A stretch of 64,000 nucleotides of DNA from Streptomyces sp. RKAG293 (GTDB lineage: Bacteria; Actinomycetota; Actinomycetes; Streptomycetales; Streptomycetaceae). The DNA lies in NCBI RefSeq assembly GCF_023701745.1, contig NZ_JAJOZB010000001.1:744001-808000 (forward strand), in the 5' to 3' direction. Shown here one piece after another: positions 11,344-19,259 of this stretch (the stretch's first letter is position 1; each line of letters starts with the position of its first letter). A model generated the notes under the pieces. It had not been told where the DNA came from, did no database searches, and was given only the letters and a program-made list of their open reading frames with translations. The position numbers and the translations under genes were made by a program.

Positions 11344-11543
11344 GATGGCGTCAATGCTCCGCGCAGATCACAAATCGACAACGGGCGGGCGGCCCGCGTG
11401 ATGCCGCCCCAAGCCGTGCGCCGCCACCCCATGCCCCCTGCGACGCCGGCCCGATGGCGTGCGATGCCGTGCGGTGCCGTGCGGACGCCGCCCCGCTGGC
11501 GTGCGATTCAAAACGGTGACCCTCCGGGCCTTGACGCCCGTTC

Positions 11544-11557
11544 TGTTAGCGTTAACA
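11544..11557. promoter_or_regulatory. LacI-type operator upstream of the chvE-like operon
   Basis: The 14-bp core tgttagcgttaaca is identical to the core of the araB operator. It lies 217 bp upstream of the chvE-like start. Sharing of this site with araB suggests common control of the two sugar import systems. Confidence 0.75.
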
Positions 11558-11773
11558 CTCTTGTAACGCCAAGCCGGCGCCATGGCCCGGCCGGACATCG
11601 GCGGGCTTGTCAGCAGCCACCGGGCCCCTGTCGGTCGAGCCCGATCCGTGCGCGATTCCTGCGCGCTCATCACACCCCGCCCCAGCACGGGGACTCGACT
11701 GGTCCGAGGACACCGGGGTCACGCGGATGCCGTACGCGGGTCCCGCTGATCGCGGCACATCACTGGAGGAAGT

Positions 11774-12871
11774 GTGCGGAAAATTTCGACGGGCCTCGCC
11801 CTGGTTGCGCTAACAATGGTGTTGGCCGCCTGCGGGCAGAGTGCCAACGGCGTCGGCGCCCATGCGAAACACCCTGACGCCAAGGGCGGTTTGGTCGGTA
11901 TCGCGATGCCCACCAAATCCTCGGAACGGTGGATCAACGACGGCGCCAACATGGTCAAGCAGTTCCAGGACAAGGGGTACAGGACGGATCTCCAGTACGG
12001 CGACAACGTCGTGGAGAACCAGGTGTCCCAGATCGAGAACATGATCACCAAGGGCGCCCGGCTGCTGGTCATCGCGGCGGTCGACGGCTCGTCACTCACC
12101 GACGTGCTGCAGAAGGCGGCCGACGCCGACATCCCGGTGATCTCCTACGACCGGCTCATCCTCGGCACCAAGAACGTCGACTACTACGCGACCTTCGACA
12201 ACTACAAGGTCGGCGTCCTCCAGGGCACCTACATCGCCGACAAGCTCGGCCTCAAGGACGGCAAGGGCCCGTTCAACGTCGAGCTGTTCGGCGGCTCACC
12301 GGACGACAACAACTCCCCGTACTTCTTCCAGGGCGCGATGAGCGTGCTCAAGCCGTACCTCGACGACAAGAAGCTCGTCGTCCGCAGCGGCCAGACCAAC
12401 TTCAACCAGATCGCCACCCTGCGCTGGGACGGCGGGCTCGCGCAGTCCCGGATGGACAACCTGCTCAGCAAGTCCTACTCGACGGCTCGCGTCGATGCGG
12501 TGCTCTCCCCCTACGACGGCATCTCGATCGGCATCCTGTCGTCCCTCAAGGGCGTCGGATACGGCGGGTCGGGCAAGGAACTGCCCATCGTCACCGGTCA
12601 GGACGCCGAACTGGCGTCGGTGAAGTCCATCATCGCCGGCGAGCAGACCCAGACCGTCTCCAAGGACACCCGTGCGCTCGCCAAGGTGGCCGTGCAGATG
12701 GGCGACGCGCTGCTCACCGGCGGCAAGCCCCAGGTCAACGACACCAAGCAGTACAACAACGGCGCCAGGGTCGTGCCGGCCTTCCTGCTGCAGCCGGTCA
12801 GTGTCGACAAGGACAACTACCGCAAGGTGCTGGTCGACACCGGGCAGCTCTCCGCCGCTCAGCTCAAGTAG
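11774..12871 (+). CDS. Multiple-monosaccharide-binding lipoprotein, ChvE-like
   Basis: This 365-aa exported lipoprotein is the solute-binding subunit of the importer encoded downstream. Its signal sequence ends in the lipobox VLAAC near residue 20. The mature protein matches ChvE/XylF-type sugar-binding proteins ([73 protein letters not shown]). ChvE-type proteins bind several aldoses including arabinose, galactose and glucose; the actual ligand here is unknown. The start is GTG, with GGAGGA 4-5 nt upstream. A shared operator with araB supports pentose-linked regulation. Confidence 0.93.
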   Translation: MRKISTGLALVALTMVLAACGQSANGVGAHAKHPDAKGGLVGIAMPTKSSERWINDGANMVKQFQDKGYRTDLQYGDNVVENQVSQIENMITKGARLLVIAAVDGSSLTDVLQKAADADIPVISYDRLILGTKNVDYYATFDNYKVGVLQGTYIADKLGLKDGKGPFNVELFGGSPDDNNSPYFFQGAMSVLKPYLDDKKLVVRSGQTNFNQIATLRWDGGLAQSRMDNLLSKSYSTARVDAVLSPYDGISIGILSSLKGVGYGGSGKELPIVTGQDAELASVKSIIAGEQTQTVSKDTRALAKVAVQMGDALLTGGKPQVNDTKQYNNGARVVPAFLLQPVSVDKDNYRKVLVDTGQLSAAQLK

Positions 12872-12979
12872 CCGACTCCGAGGGCCTGTTCCCCACTACC
12901 CGCCGAACTTCCCCGCCCCGCCTCCGACCCCGCCCCCGACCTGCCCCCCAACCCCCAAGCCCGACCCCGACCCGAACGG

Positions 12980-14536
12980 ATGCCCATCATGGCCGGACCC
13001 GTCCTGGAGATGCGTTCGATCAGCAAGTCCTTCCCCGGCGTCCAAGCGCTCTCCGACGTCACCCTGAGCGTCGCGCCCGGCGAAGTCCACGCCGTCTGCG
13101 GTGAGAACGGCGCCGGCAAGTCCACCCTGATGAAGGTGCTCAGCGGGGTGTACCCGCACGGCTCGTACGAGGGCGAGATCCTCTTCGAGGGTGAGCCGTG
13201 CGCCTTCAAGGACATCCGGGCGAGCGAGCAGCGCGGCATCGTGATCATCCATCAGGAACTCGCCCTGGTGCCCCATCTCTCCATCGCCGAGAACATCTTC
13301 CTCGGCAACGAACACGCCTCGCACGGCATCATCAGCTGGCACCGCAGCCTCACCCACGCGAAGAAGCTGCTCCAGCGGGTCGGTCTGCACGAGAACCCGC
13401 AGACCCGGATCGCGGACATCGGGGTGGGCAAACAGCAGTTGGTCGAGATCGCCAAGGCGCTCGCCAAGGAGGTGAAGCTGCTGATCCTGGACGAGCCGAC
13501 GGCCGCGCTGAACGACGAGGACAGCCGCAAGCTGCTCGACCTCATCCTCGAACTCAAGGCGCAGGGGATCTCCTGCATCATCATCTCGCACAAGCTCAAC
13601 GAGATCGCCCGCGTCGCCGACTCCGTCACCATCCTGCGGGACGGCCGGACCATCGAGACCGTCGCCGTCGGCACCGAGGGCATCTCCGAGGACCGCATCA
13701 TCCGGGGCATGGTCGGCCGCGACCTGGACCACCGTTTCCCCGAACGCACTCCCGACATCGGCGACGTCGCCTTCGCCGTCGAGGAGTGGACCGTCCTCCA
13801 TCCGATCGACCACCAGCGCAAGGTCGTCGACGCGGTCTCGGTCCATGTGCGGCGCGGCGAGATCGTCGGCGTCGCGGGGCTGATGGGCGCCGGGCGTACC
13901 GAGCTCGCGATGAGCGTGTTCGGCCGCTCCTACGGCCGGTACACCGGGGGCCGGGTGCTGTTGAACGGGGTGGAGATCAGGACCCGTACGGTGCCGGAGG
14001 CGATCGGGCACGGACTGGCGTACGTCACCGAGGACCGCAAGCAGCTCGGGCTCCATCTGACGGAGGACATCAGCCGCAACATCTCGCTGAGCGCGCTCGG
14101 GAAGGTCTCCCGGCGCGGCTGGGTCAACGAGCACGAGGAGACACGGGTCGCGGAGAGGTTCCGCGCCTCGATGAACATCAAGGCGCCCTCCGTCTTCGCG
14201 GCGACCGGCAAGCTCAGCGGCGGCAACCAGCAGAAGGTCGTCCTCAGCAAGTGGATCTTCTCCGAGCCCGACGTACTGATCCTCGACGAGCCCACCCGCG
14301 GCATCGACGTCGGTGCGAAGGCCGAGATCTACACGGTGATCGCCGAACTGGCCGCCCAGGGCAAGGCGGTGCTGGTCATCTCCTCGGAACTGCCCGAGCT
14401 GCTGGGCCTGTGCGACCGGATCTACACGATGGCCGAGGGCCGGCTCACCGGCGAGGTGGACCGCGCCGACGCCACCCAGGAATCACTCATGCGCCTCATG
14501 ACCGTGAGCGCGGCAACCCAGAACGAGCAGGTGTGA
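12980..14536 (+). CDS. mmsA: Sugar ABC transporter ATP-binding protein, MmsA/GguA-like
   Basis: This 518-aa duplicated ABC ATPase energises the ChvE-dependent importer. The N-terminal cassette has Walker [10 protein letters not shown] (about residue 43-51) and [12 protein letters not shown]; the C-terminal one has a degenerate P-loop ([10 protein letters not shown]), the signature LSGGNQQKV and [13 protein letters not shown]. The stretch [12 protein letters not shown] is characteristic of the GguA/XylG group. Start choice is uncertain: the ATG at 12980 and a second ATG at 12989 both lack a strong Shine-Dalgarno, and the 108-bp gap before them is almost pure C/pyrimidine on this strand. The permease gene follows after 3 bp. 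Confidence 0.93.
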   Translation: MPIMAGPVLEMRSISKSFPGVQALSDVTLSVAPGEVHAVCGENGAGKSTLMKVLSGVYPHGSYEGEILFEGEPCAFKDIRASEQRGIVIIHQELALVPHLSIAENIFLGNEHASHGIISWHRSLTHAKKLLQRVGLHENPQTRIADIGVGKQQLVEIAKALAKEVKLLILDEPTAALNDEDSRKLLDLILELKAQGISCIIISHKLNEIARVADSVTILRDGRTIETVAVGTEGISEDRIIRGMVGRDLDHRFPERTPDIGDVAFAVEEWTVLHPIDHQRKVVDAVSVHVRRGEIVGVAGLMGAGRTELAMSVFGRSYGRYTGGRVLLNGVEIRTRTVPEAIGHGLAYVTEDRKQLGLHLTEDISRNISLSALGKVSRRGWVNEHEETRVAERFRASMNIKAPSVFAATGKLSGGNQQKVVLSKWIFSEPDVLILDEPTRGIDVGAKAEIYTVIAELAAQGKAVLVISSELPELLGLCDRIYTMAEGRLTGEVDRADATQESLMRLMTVSAATQNEQV

Positions 14537-14539
14537 CGC

Positions 14540-15793
14540 ATGGCCCAGACACAGACCTCCGGCATCGAGGCGAGCACACCGGCCGACGACAGGCCGACAG
14601 GCCCTGAGGGCGCGGGTGGCGGGGTGGGACAACAGCTGGTCCAGGCCCTGCGCGGCAACATCCGCCAGTACGGCATGCTGGTCGCGCTGGCGCTGATCGT
14701 CCTGCTCTTCCAGATCTGGACCGGCGGCACCCTGCTCAAGCCGCTCAACGTCACCAACCTGATCCAGCAGAACAGCTACATCCTGATCCTGGCCATCGGC
14801 ATGATGATCGTCATCATCGCGGGCCATATCGACCTGTCGGTCGGGTCACTCGCCGCCTTCATCGGCGCGGCCGCCGCGGTGATGATGGTCAAACACCAGG
14901 TGCCCTGGCCGGTGGCGCTCGTCGCCGCGCTGCTGATCGGCGCGGTCGCCGGAGCCTGGCAGGGGTTCTGGATCGCGTACGTCGGCATCCCGTCGTTCAT
15001 CGTCACGCTGGCCGGCATGCTGCTGTTCCGCGGCGGTACCCAGATCCTGCTCCAGGGCCAGTCGGTGGCCCCGTTCCCGCGTGGTTTCCAGAAGATCAGC
15101 AGCGGCTTCATGCCGGAGGTCGGCCCGTACACCGACTACCACAACCTGACGCTGCTGCTCGGGATCGGAGTGCTCGCCATCGCGGTGCTCCAGGAGGTCC
15201 GCGGCCGACGGCAGGCCGCCGCCTTCGGGCTCGAACTGCTTCCGCTGGGCTTCCTCCTCGCCAAACTGGCCGCCATCACCGCCGCGGTGACCGTGTTCAC
15301 CCTGCTCCTCGCCAGCTATCACGGCTTCCCGGTCGTCCTGCTCATCCTGGGCGTCCTGCTGGTCGGCTTCGGTTATCTGATGCGCAACTCGATACTCGGC
15401 CGGCACACCTACGCGATCGGCGGGAACGAGCCGGCTGCCCGGTTGTCAGGCGTGAAGAGCAAGCGCGTCGTCTTCCTGGCCTTCGTGAACATGGGCGTCC
15501 TGGCCGCGCTGGCCGGTCTGGTCTTCGCGGCCCGGCTCAACGCCGGTACGCCGCAGGCCGGTATCAACTTCGAACTGGAGGCGATCGCGGCGGCCTTCAT
15601 CGGCGGCGCCTCGGCCGCCGGCGGCGTCGGCACCGTCCTCGGCGCGATCATCGGCGGTCTGGTGCTCGGTGTGCTCAACAACGGCATGTCGCTGGTGGGC
15701 ATAGGCACCGACTACCAGCAGGTCATCAAGGGGCTGGTGCTGTTGGCGGCCGTCGGCTTCGACGTCTACAACAAGCGCAAGATCGGTTCCTGA
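14540..15793 (+). CDS. mmsB: Sugar ABC transporter permease, MmsB/GguB-like
   Basis: This 417-aa multi-spanning permease completes the ChvE-MmsAB importer. A hydrophilic N-terminal tail of about 45 residues precedes about ten hydrophobic helices. GMMIVIIAGHIDLSVGS (about residue 93-109) is the CUT2 signature, and the central GGNEPAARLSGVKSKR and AFIGGASAAGGVGT loops are typical of GguB/XylH. The ATG follows the mmsA stop by 3 bp, so the two are translated together. A strong hairpin terminator lies 58 bp downstream. Confidence 0.93.
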   Translation: MAQTQTSGIEASTPADDRPTGPEGAGGGVGQQLVQALRGNIRQYGMLVALALIVLLFQIWTGGTLLKPLNVTNLIQQNSYILILAIGMMIVIIAGHIDLSVGSLAAFIGAAAAVMMVKHQVPWPVALVAALLIGAVAGAWQGFWIAYVGIPSFIVTLAGMLLFRGGTQILLQGQSVAPFPRGFQKISSGFMPEVGPYTDYHNLTLLLGIGVLAIAVLQEVRGRRQAAAFGLELLPLGFLLAKLAAITAAVTVFTLLLASYHGFPVVLLILGVLLVGFGYLMRNSILGRHTYAIGGNEPAARLSGVKSKRVVFLAFVNMGVLAALAGLVFAARLNAGTPQAGINFELEAIAAAFIGGASAAGGVGTVLGAIIGGLVLGVLNNGMSLVGIGTDYQQVIKGLVLLAAVGFDVYNKRKIGS

Positions 15794-15851
15794 CGATCCT
15801 GACCCGTTCCTGACCCGTCCCGCACCCACCTCATGCCCCGCTGTGGGTTTC

Positions 15852-15890
15852 GCTGCCGGCCCCCGAGAGGTGCTCTCGGGGGCCGGCAGC
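15852..15890. terminator. Bidirectional hairpin terminator between mmsB and lacI
   Basis: A perfect 17-bp stem (arms 15852-15868 and 15874-15890) with a 5-nt loop separates the convergent mmsB and lacI genes. There is no U-tract, as usual for Streptomyces terminators. Confidence 0.9.
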
Positions 15891-15918
15891 ATGACGTTGC
15901 GCCGGCAAGCCGGCGGGT

Positions 15919-16974
15919 TCAGACCACCGGGGTCGTCGTGCTGCCGCGCACGATGAGCTGGGGTTCGATCACATGGTGCGGGATGGTCGTACGGTCGCGG
16001 TCGCCGCCCTCGATCCGGTCCAGGAGCAGCCGGATGCTGGCCCGCCCGACCGCGGCGAAGTCCTGCCGGACGGTGGTCAGCGGCGGTGCGAAGAACTCCG
16101 CCTCGGGGATGTCGTCGAAACCGGCGACCGCCACGTCCACGGGGATCCGCACCCCGGCCTCCCGGAAGGCACGCATGATGCCCAGCGCCATCTGGTCGTT
16201 GGAGGCGAACACCGCTGTCAGATCGGAGCCGCCGGCGCCCCGGCGGCCGACGCGGCCGGCGAGTTCCTGGCCGGCGCGGTAGCCGGAGAGCGGGCTCCAG
16301 TCCCCGATCAACGGCGGTGGCACGTCGGCGCCGGCTTCGTGCAGGGCCGCACGCCAGCCTGCCATACGGGCCGCCGCTTCGAGCCAGTCCTGCGGCCCGG
16401 CCACGTGCCAGACGGTGCGGTGGCCGCACCCGAGGAGATGGTCGGTGACCAGCCGGGCGCCCAGGTGCTGGTCCACCGACACGCTGGGGATCTCCAGATC
16501 GTGGCCGCCCTCGACGGTCACCACCGGGAACGGGTGCCGCAGCTCGAAGAGCGCGGCCGCCGCCTCGCGCTGCGGGGTGATGACCACGGCCCCCTCGACA
16601 CCCCATTCACCGAGGTGCTCCAACGCCTCGGTGAGGCTGTGCCGGCTGAGTGCCCGCCCGCTCACGGTCGAGACCATGTACCCCTCGGCACGGGCCGACT
16701 CCGCCAGCCCCGCGACCGTGCTGGCCGGGCCGAACAGCGTGGTGTCCGCCGCGACCACGCCCAGCGTGCGGGTGCGCCGGGTCGCCAGGGCCCGCGCGGT
16801 GGAGTTGCGACGGTATCCCAGCTCGTCGATCGCCTTCTGCACCCCCGCGCGGGTCACCTCGCGCACGTTCGGATGGCCGCTGAGCACCCGGGACACGGTC
16901 TGATGCGAGACGCCCGCCAGCTGGGCGACGTCCGACATGGTGGGCAGACGAGTGTCTTCGGCAGGCCGCGGCAC
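15919..16974 (-). CDS. LacI-family transcriptional regulator (probable pentose/ara regulator)
   Basis: This 351-aa DNA-binding repressor has the LacI helix-turn-helix at its N-terminus (SDVAQLAGVSHQTVSRVLSG) and a periplasmic-binding-like sugar domain (VFASNDQMALGIMRAFREAG, VAGFDDIPEAEFF). The GTG at 16974 is preferred because AGGAGGG lies 4 nt upstream; an in-frame GTG at 16995 would add seven residues containing that ribosome site. A TGTTAACGATAACA-type operator lies about 40 bp upstream, suggesting autoregulation, and the same core occurs at araB and chvE. It is therefore the leading candidate controller of both import systems, an inference from site sharing and proximity. Confidence 0.92.
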   Translation of the reverse strand: MPRPAEDTRLPTMSDVAQLAGVSHQTVSRVLSGHPNVREVTRAGVQKAIDELGYRRNSTARALATRRTRTLGVVAADTTLFGPASTVAGLAESARAEGYMVSTVSGRALSRHSLTEALEHLGEWGVEGAVVITPQREAAAALFELRHPFPVVTVEGGHDLEIPSVSVDQHLGARLVTDHLLGCGHRTVWHVAGPQDWLEAAARMAGWRAALHEAGADVPPPLIGDWSPLSGYRAGQELAGRVGRRGAGGSDLTAVFASNDQMALGIMRAFREAGVRIPVDVAVAGFDDIPEAEFFAPPLTTVRQDFAAVGRASIRLLLDRIEGGDRDRTTIPHHVIEPQLIVRGSTTTPVV

Positions 16975-17012
16975 AGACCCTCCTGGAGCTGACACGATGA
17001 AGAGCGGATGTG

Positions 17013-17030
17013 ATTGTTAACGATAACAAA
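17013..17030. promoter_or_regulatory. LacI-type operator upstream of the first lacI gene
   Basis: The near-palindrome attgttaacgataacaaa shares the TTGTTA-N4-TAACAA layout of the araB site. It lies about 40 bp upstream of the chosen lacI start, in the position expected for autorepression. Confidence 0.75.
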
Positions 17031-17115
17031 GTTGCGCGCCAAGGACCGGGAGCCGGGCTCGGCCGCGCGACCGCGGGGGTTCTTCGGTCCGGACATCACT
17101 CATCCGGCACCGCAC

Positions 17116-18132
17116 TCATCGGGACGGGACCGGGCCCGTACTCCAGCGCAGCACCATTTCCGGTGGCACCAGGATGTGCCGCCGGGAGTGGCCGGCGCCG
17201 TTGAGCTCCTCCACCAGGAGCTCCAGCGCGCGGCGGCCCAACTCGCCGAAGTCCTGACGCACGGTGGTCAGGGGCGGTGAGAAGTAGGCCGCCTCGGAGA
17301 TGTCGTCGAACCCGACGACGCTGATGTCGCCGGGGATCGCGCGGCCCGACTCGTGGAGCGCCCGCAGCAGCCCCAATGCCATGTGGTCGTTGGCGCAGAA
17401 CACCGCCGTGACCGCGGGGTCCGCCGCGAGCCCCAGTCCGGCCTCGTATCCCGAGCGGGCACTCCAGTCCCCGCTCCGCACCGGAGGCACCGGCGCCCCC
17501 GCCGCCTTGAGCGCCTTGCGCCAGCCGTTCTGGCGGGCCGTCGTCTCCAACCAGCCGGGCGGGCCGGCGACATGGTGCACCGTGGTGTGCCCGAGATCCA
17601 GCAGGTGCCCGGTGGCGGCCAGCGCACCGGACTCGTTGTCGATCGCCACCACCGGCACACGGGACTCGCTGCCGGAACCGACGGCGACCACCGGCACGAC
17701 GGTCGAGAGCTTGCCGATCGCGCTCACCGCCGACGTCTGCGGCGCGATCACCGCGATGCCCTCCACCCCCTGGTCACGAAGCCGGTCCACCGCTTCCTGC
17801 ACCGAGCGGCTGTCCAGGGACCGCAGACTCGCCACGCTGACGAAGTAGCCCGCGCTGCGCGCCGCCTGCTCGATCCCGTCCAGCATCGAGGCGGGCCCGT
17901 AGAGCACACTGCCGAAACTGACGACGCCCAGCGTCTGGGAGCGCCGGGTCACCAGGGCCCGGGCCGCCGAATTGGGCCGGTAGTCCAGCTGCCGGATCGC
18001 GGCGAGCACCCGGTCCCGCGTCTCCTCGCGTACATGCGACGCCCCGTTGAGAACCCGCGACACCGTCTGATGCGACACGCCCGCGACCCGCGCCACATCC
18101 GCCATCACCGGCGGCCGCGCTTCCGGATCCAT
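17116..18132 (-). CDS. Second LacI-family transcriptional regulator
   Basis: This 338-aa repressor is a paralogue of the neighbouring LacI protein. Its N-terminal HTH reads ADVARVAGVSHQTVSRVLNG, and the C-terminal domain has FCANDHMALGLLRALHESG and VVGFDDISEAAYFSPPLTTVRQDF, the latter shared with the paralogue. The ATG at 18132 is chosen because GGGAGG lies 7 nt upstream; a GTG at 18147 would place that site inside the gene. Both regulators are closely similar, which suggests duplication with diverged operator or sugar specificity. Its target is not certain; an inverted repeat at 18225-18246 lies about 95 bp upstream. Confidence 0.9.
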   Translation of the reverse strand: MDPEARPPVMADVARVAGVSHQTVSRVLNGASHVREETRDRVLAAIRQLDYRPNSAARALVTRRSQTLGVVSFGSVLYGPASMLDGIEQAARSAGYFVSVASLRSLDSRSVQEAVDRLRDQGVEGIAVIAPQTSAVSAIGKLSTVVPVVAVGSGSESRVPVVAIDNESGALAATGHLLDLGHTTVHHVAGPPGWLETTARQNGWRKALKAAGAPVPPVRSGDWSARSGYEAGLGLAADPAVTAVFCANDHMALGLLRALHESGRAIPGDISVVGFDDISEAAYFSPPLTTVRQDFGELGRRALELLVEELNGAGHSRRHILVPPEMVLRWSTGPVPSR

Positions 18133-18224
18133 CCGTCCGCCTCCCACGTGTCGGCCCCCTCATCGGCGAGTACCTGCGGCTGCACGCCCTGGGGCGGCCT
18201 TCGCACGGCATGGGGAAGAGTCTA

Positions 18225-18246
18225 TTTGTTCACGATCACAGAACAA
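18225..18246. promoter_or_regulatory. Inverted repeat upstream of the second lacI gene
   Basis: The region contains tgttcacgatcaca flanked by outer TTGTT and AACAA arms. It resembles a diverged form of the TTGTTAACGNTAACAA site and may be an operator for the second LacI protein. Only one copy was seen. Confidence 0.5.
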
Positions 18247-18307
18247 GGCACGGCCCGTCGGGCGGCCTCGAAGTGACGGCCTCCTTCGCCGGCCGCTGCG
18301 GGGCGGC

Positions 18308-18820
18308 TCAGGTCAGGACCATCCAGCGGCGGCCGTCGAGGAGTTCCCGTGCCGCGTCCAGGTGGCCCGCGTGGCAGGCGGTCTCCGTGATGACGTGGAG
18401 GAGGACGTCTCGGAGGGTGTGCAGGTGGGGTTCGCCGAAGAGGTGGTGGGGCCACCAGGCCAGTGGGGCGTCCGCGGCGGTGGCGGTGATGACCGCGTTC
18501 GCGAGGTCCGTCTCCCCGCGGTACCGCTCGAGGACGTCGGCGGCCGGGGTATCGGGTCCCACCACCCACGCGTCGTCGATCTCGTCGAGGCTGCGGATGA
18601 CGTCCTTGTCCCCGGTGAGGACGGCACGGAACCAGAACCGCTCGACGTCCAGGGCGAGGTGCTGGACGAGCCCGAGACAGTTCCATCCCGACGGCAGCAC
18701 GACTCGACGCAGCCCGTCCGCGTCCAGCCCGTCGAGGATTCCCAGGACGTGCCGTCGCTGTCCGTCCAGGGACGCCAGGAGCGCCCTGATCTCGGCATCC
18801 GGTGTCGGTTCCTGAGTCAA
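18308..18820 (-). CDS. DinB-fold DUF664-type protein (possible mycothiol-dependent transferase)
   Basis: The 170-aa product resembles the DinB/DUF664 superfamily of four-helix bundle proteins common in actinobacteria, some of which are mycothiol-dependent transferases or detoxification enzymes. Visible family traits are LPSGWNCLGLVQHLALDVERFWFRA near the N-terminus (metal-site His in LVQHL) and VLLHVITETACHAGHLDAARELLDG near the C-terminus (His pair). The start is taken as TTG at 18820 because GGGAGAGAG lies just upstream; longer frames have no ribosome site. No substrate can be assigned. Confidence 0.78.
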   Translation of the reverse strand: MTQEPTPDAEIRALLASLDGQRRHVLGILDGLDADGLRRVVLPSGWNCLGLVQHLALDVERFWFRAVLTGDKDVIRSLDEIDDAWVVGPDTPAADVLERYRGETDLANAVITATAADAPLAWWPHHLFGEPHLHTLRDVLLHVITETACHAGHLDAARELLDGRRWMVLT

Positions 18821-18941
18821 TGCACTCTCTCCCGGATATGGCCGCCGGTCACGGAGGCGGGCGGTAGCGGCGGCACTGTCGGTCACCGCTCCAAAGGATC
18901 TCCGCAGCGGCGGTGCCGTGTACAGGGGGGTGGCGGCAGAC

Positions 18942-19145
18942 ATGACGAAGCTACCGCGCCCGGACCCCGCCGCCCGCGACGCCGCCACCTGGACGGCGTA
19001 CGCCGCTCCGGGCGGTTACATCAACTACGCCTGCTTCGATGTCTGCAAGATCAAGGTGAGCACCGGCGTCATCTCGTCCTGCTGTTCCTCGAAGGTGATG
19101 AACGCCCCCTTCGACGACTCCTCGATGAGTCACTTCCAGGGCTGA
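18942..19145 (+). CDS. Small Cys-rich peptide, possible RiPP precursor-like
   Basis: This 67-aa product was not recognised. Codon use is strongly Streptomyces-like, so it is likely a real gene. It has a hydrophilic N-terminal half (TKLPRPDPAARDAATW) then a segment with four Cys and several Ser/Thr (YACFDVCKIKV followed by SSCCSS) and a Ser/Phe-rich tail. That layout recalls a leader-core precursor of a ribosomal peptide, but no lanthipeptide synthetase, YcaO or radical SAM enzyme lies nearby. It converges on the cysteine desulfurase cargo gene of the encapsulin. The ATG at 18942 is used; a GTG at 18918 is also in frame, with a G-run after it. Confidence 0.6.
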   Translation: MTKLPRPDPAARDAATWTAYAAPGGYINYACFDVCKIKVSTGVISSCCSSKVMNAPFDDSSMSHFQG

Positions 19146-19167
19146 GCAGCGCGACCGTCATGACACA

Positions 19168-19203
19168 CGAAGGGGGTACCCGGCCGTCCGGGCGCCCCCT
19201 TCG
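19168..19203. terminator. Hairpin terminator between the Cys-rich peptide and desulfurase genes
   Basis: Sixteen-nt arms (19168-19183 and 19188-19203) pair with two mismatches around a 4-nt loop, with runs of five G and five C. It lies between convergent genes and probably serves both directions. Confidence 0.8.
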
Positions 19204-19259
19204 CCGTCCCGGCCGCGGGCGGCGGGCGTCCCTCCGGGCCTGCTGGGAGCGCTTCCTCG

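Larger units (their letters stand above)
11212..11773. other. Divergent control region between araB and the chvE-like gene
   Basis: This 562-bp stretch separates the minus-strand arabinose operon from the plus-strand ChvE-MmsAB operon. It holds two operator-like sites (11327-11343 and 11544-11557) and imperfect GCGTGCGATGCCGTGC-type direct repeats around 11456-11510. Open frames here lack a convincing start or homology, so no gene is called. Confidence 0.6.

Noticed and set aside
11805..11816. TTGCGCTAACAA half-operator inside the chvE-like signal peptide region
   Set aside because: Only the right half matches the LacI-type core and it falls in codons for a normal signal peptide; likely chance.
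19244..19257. GGGAGCGCTTCC resembling a CebR box downstream of the desulfurase gene
   Set aside because: It lies after the stop codon of convergent genes with no promoter nearby, and one half is imperfect.
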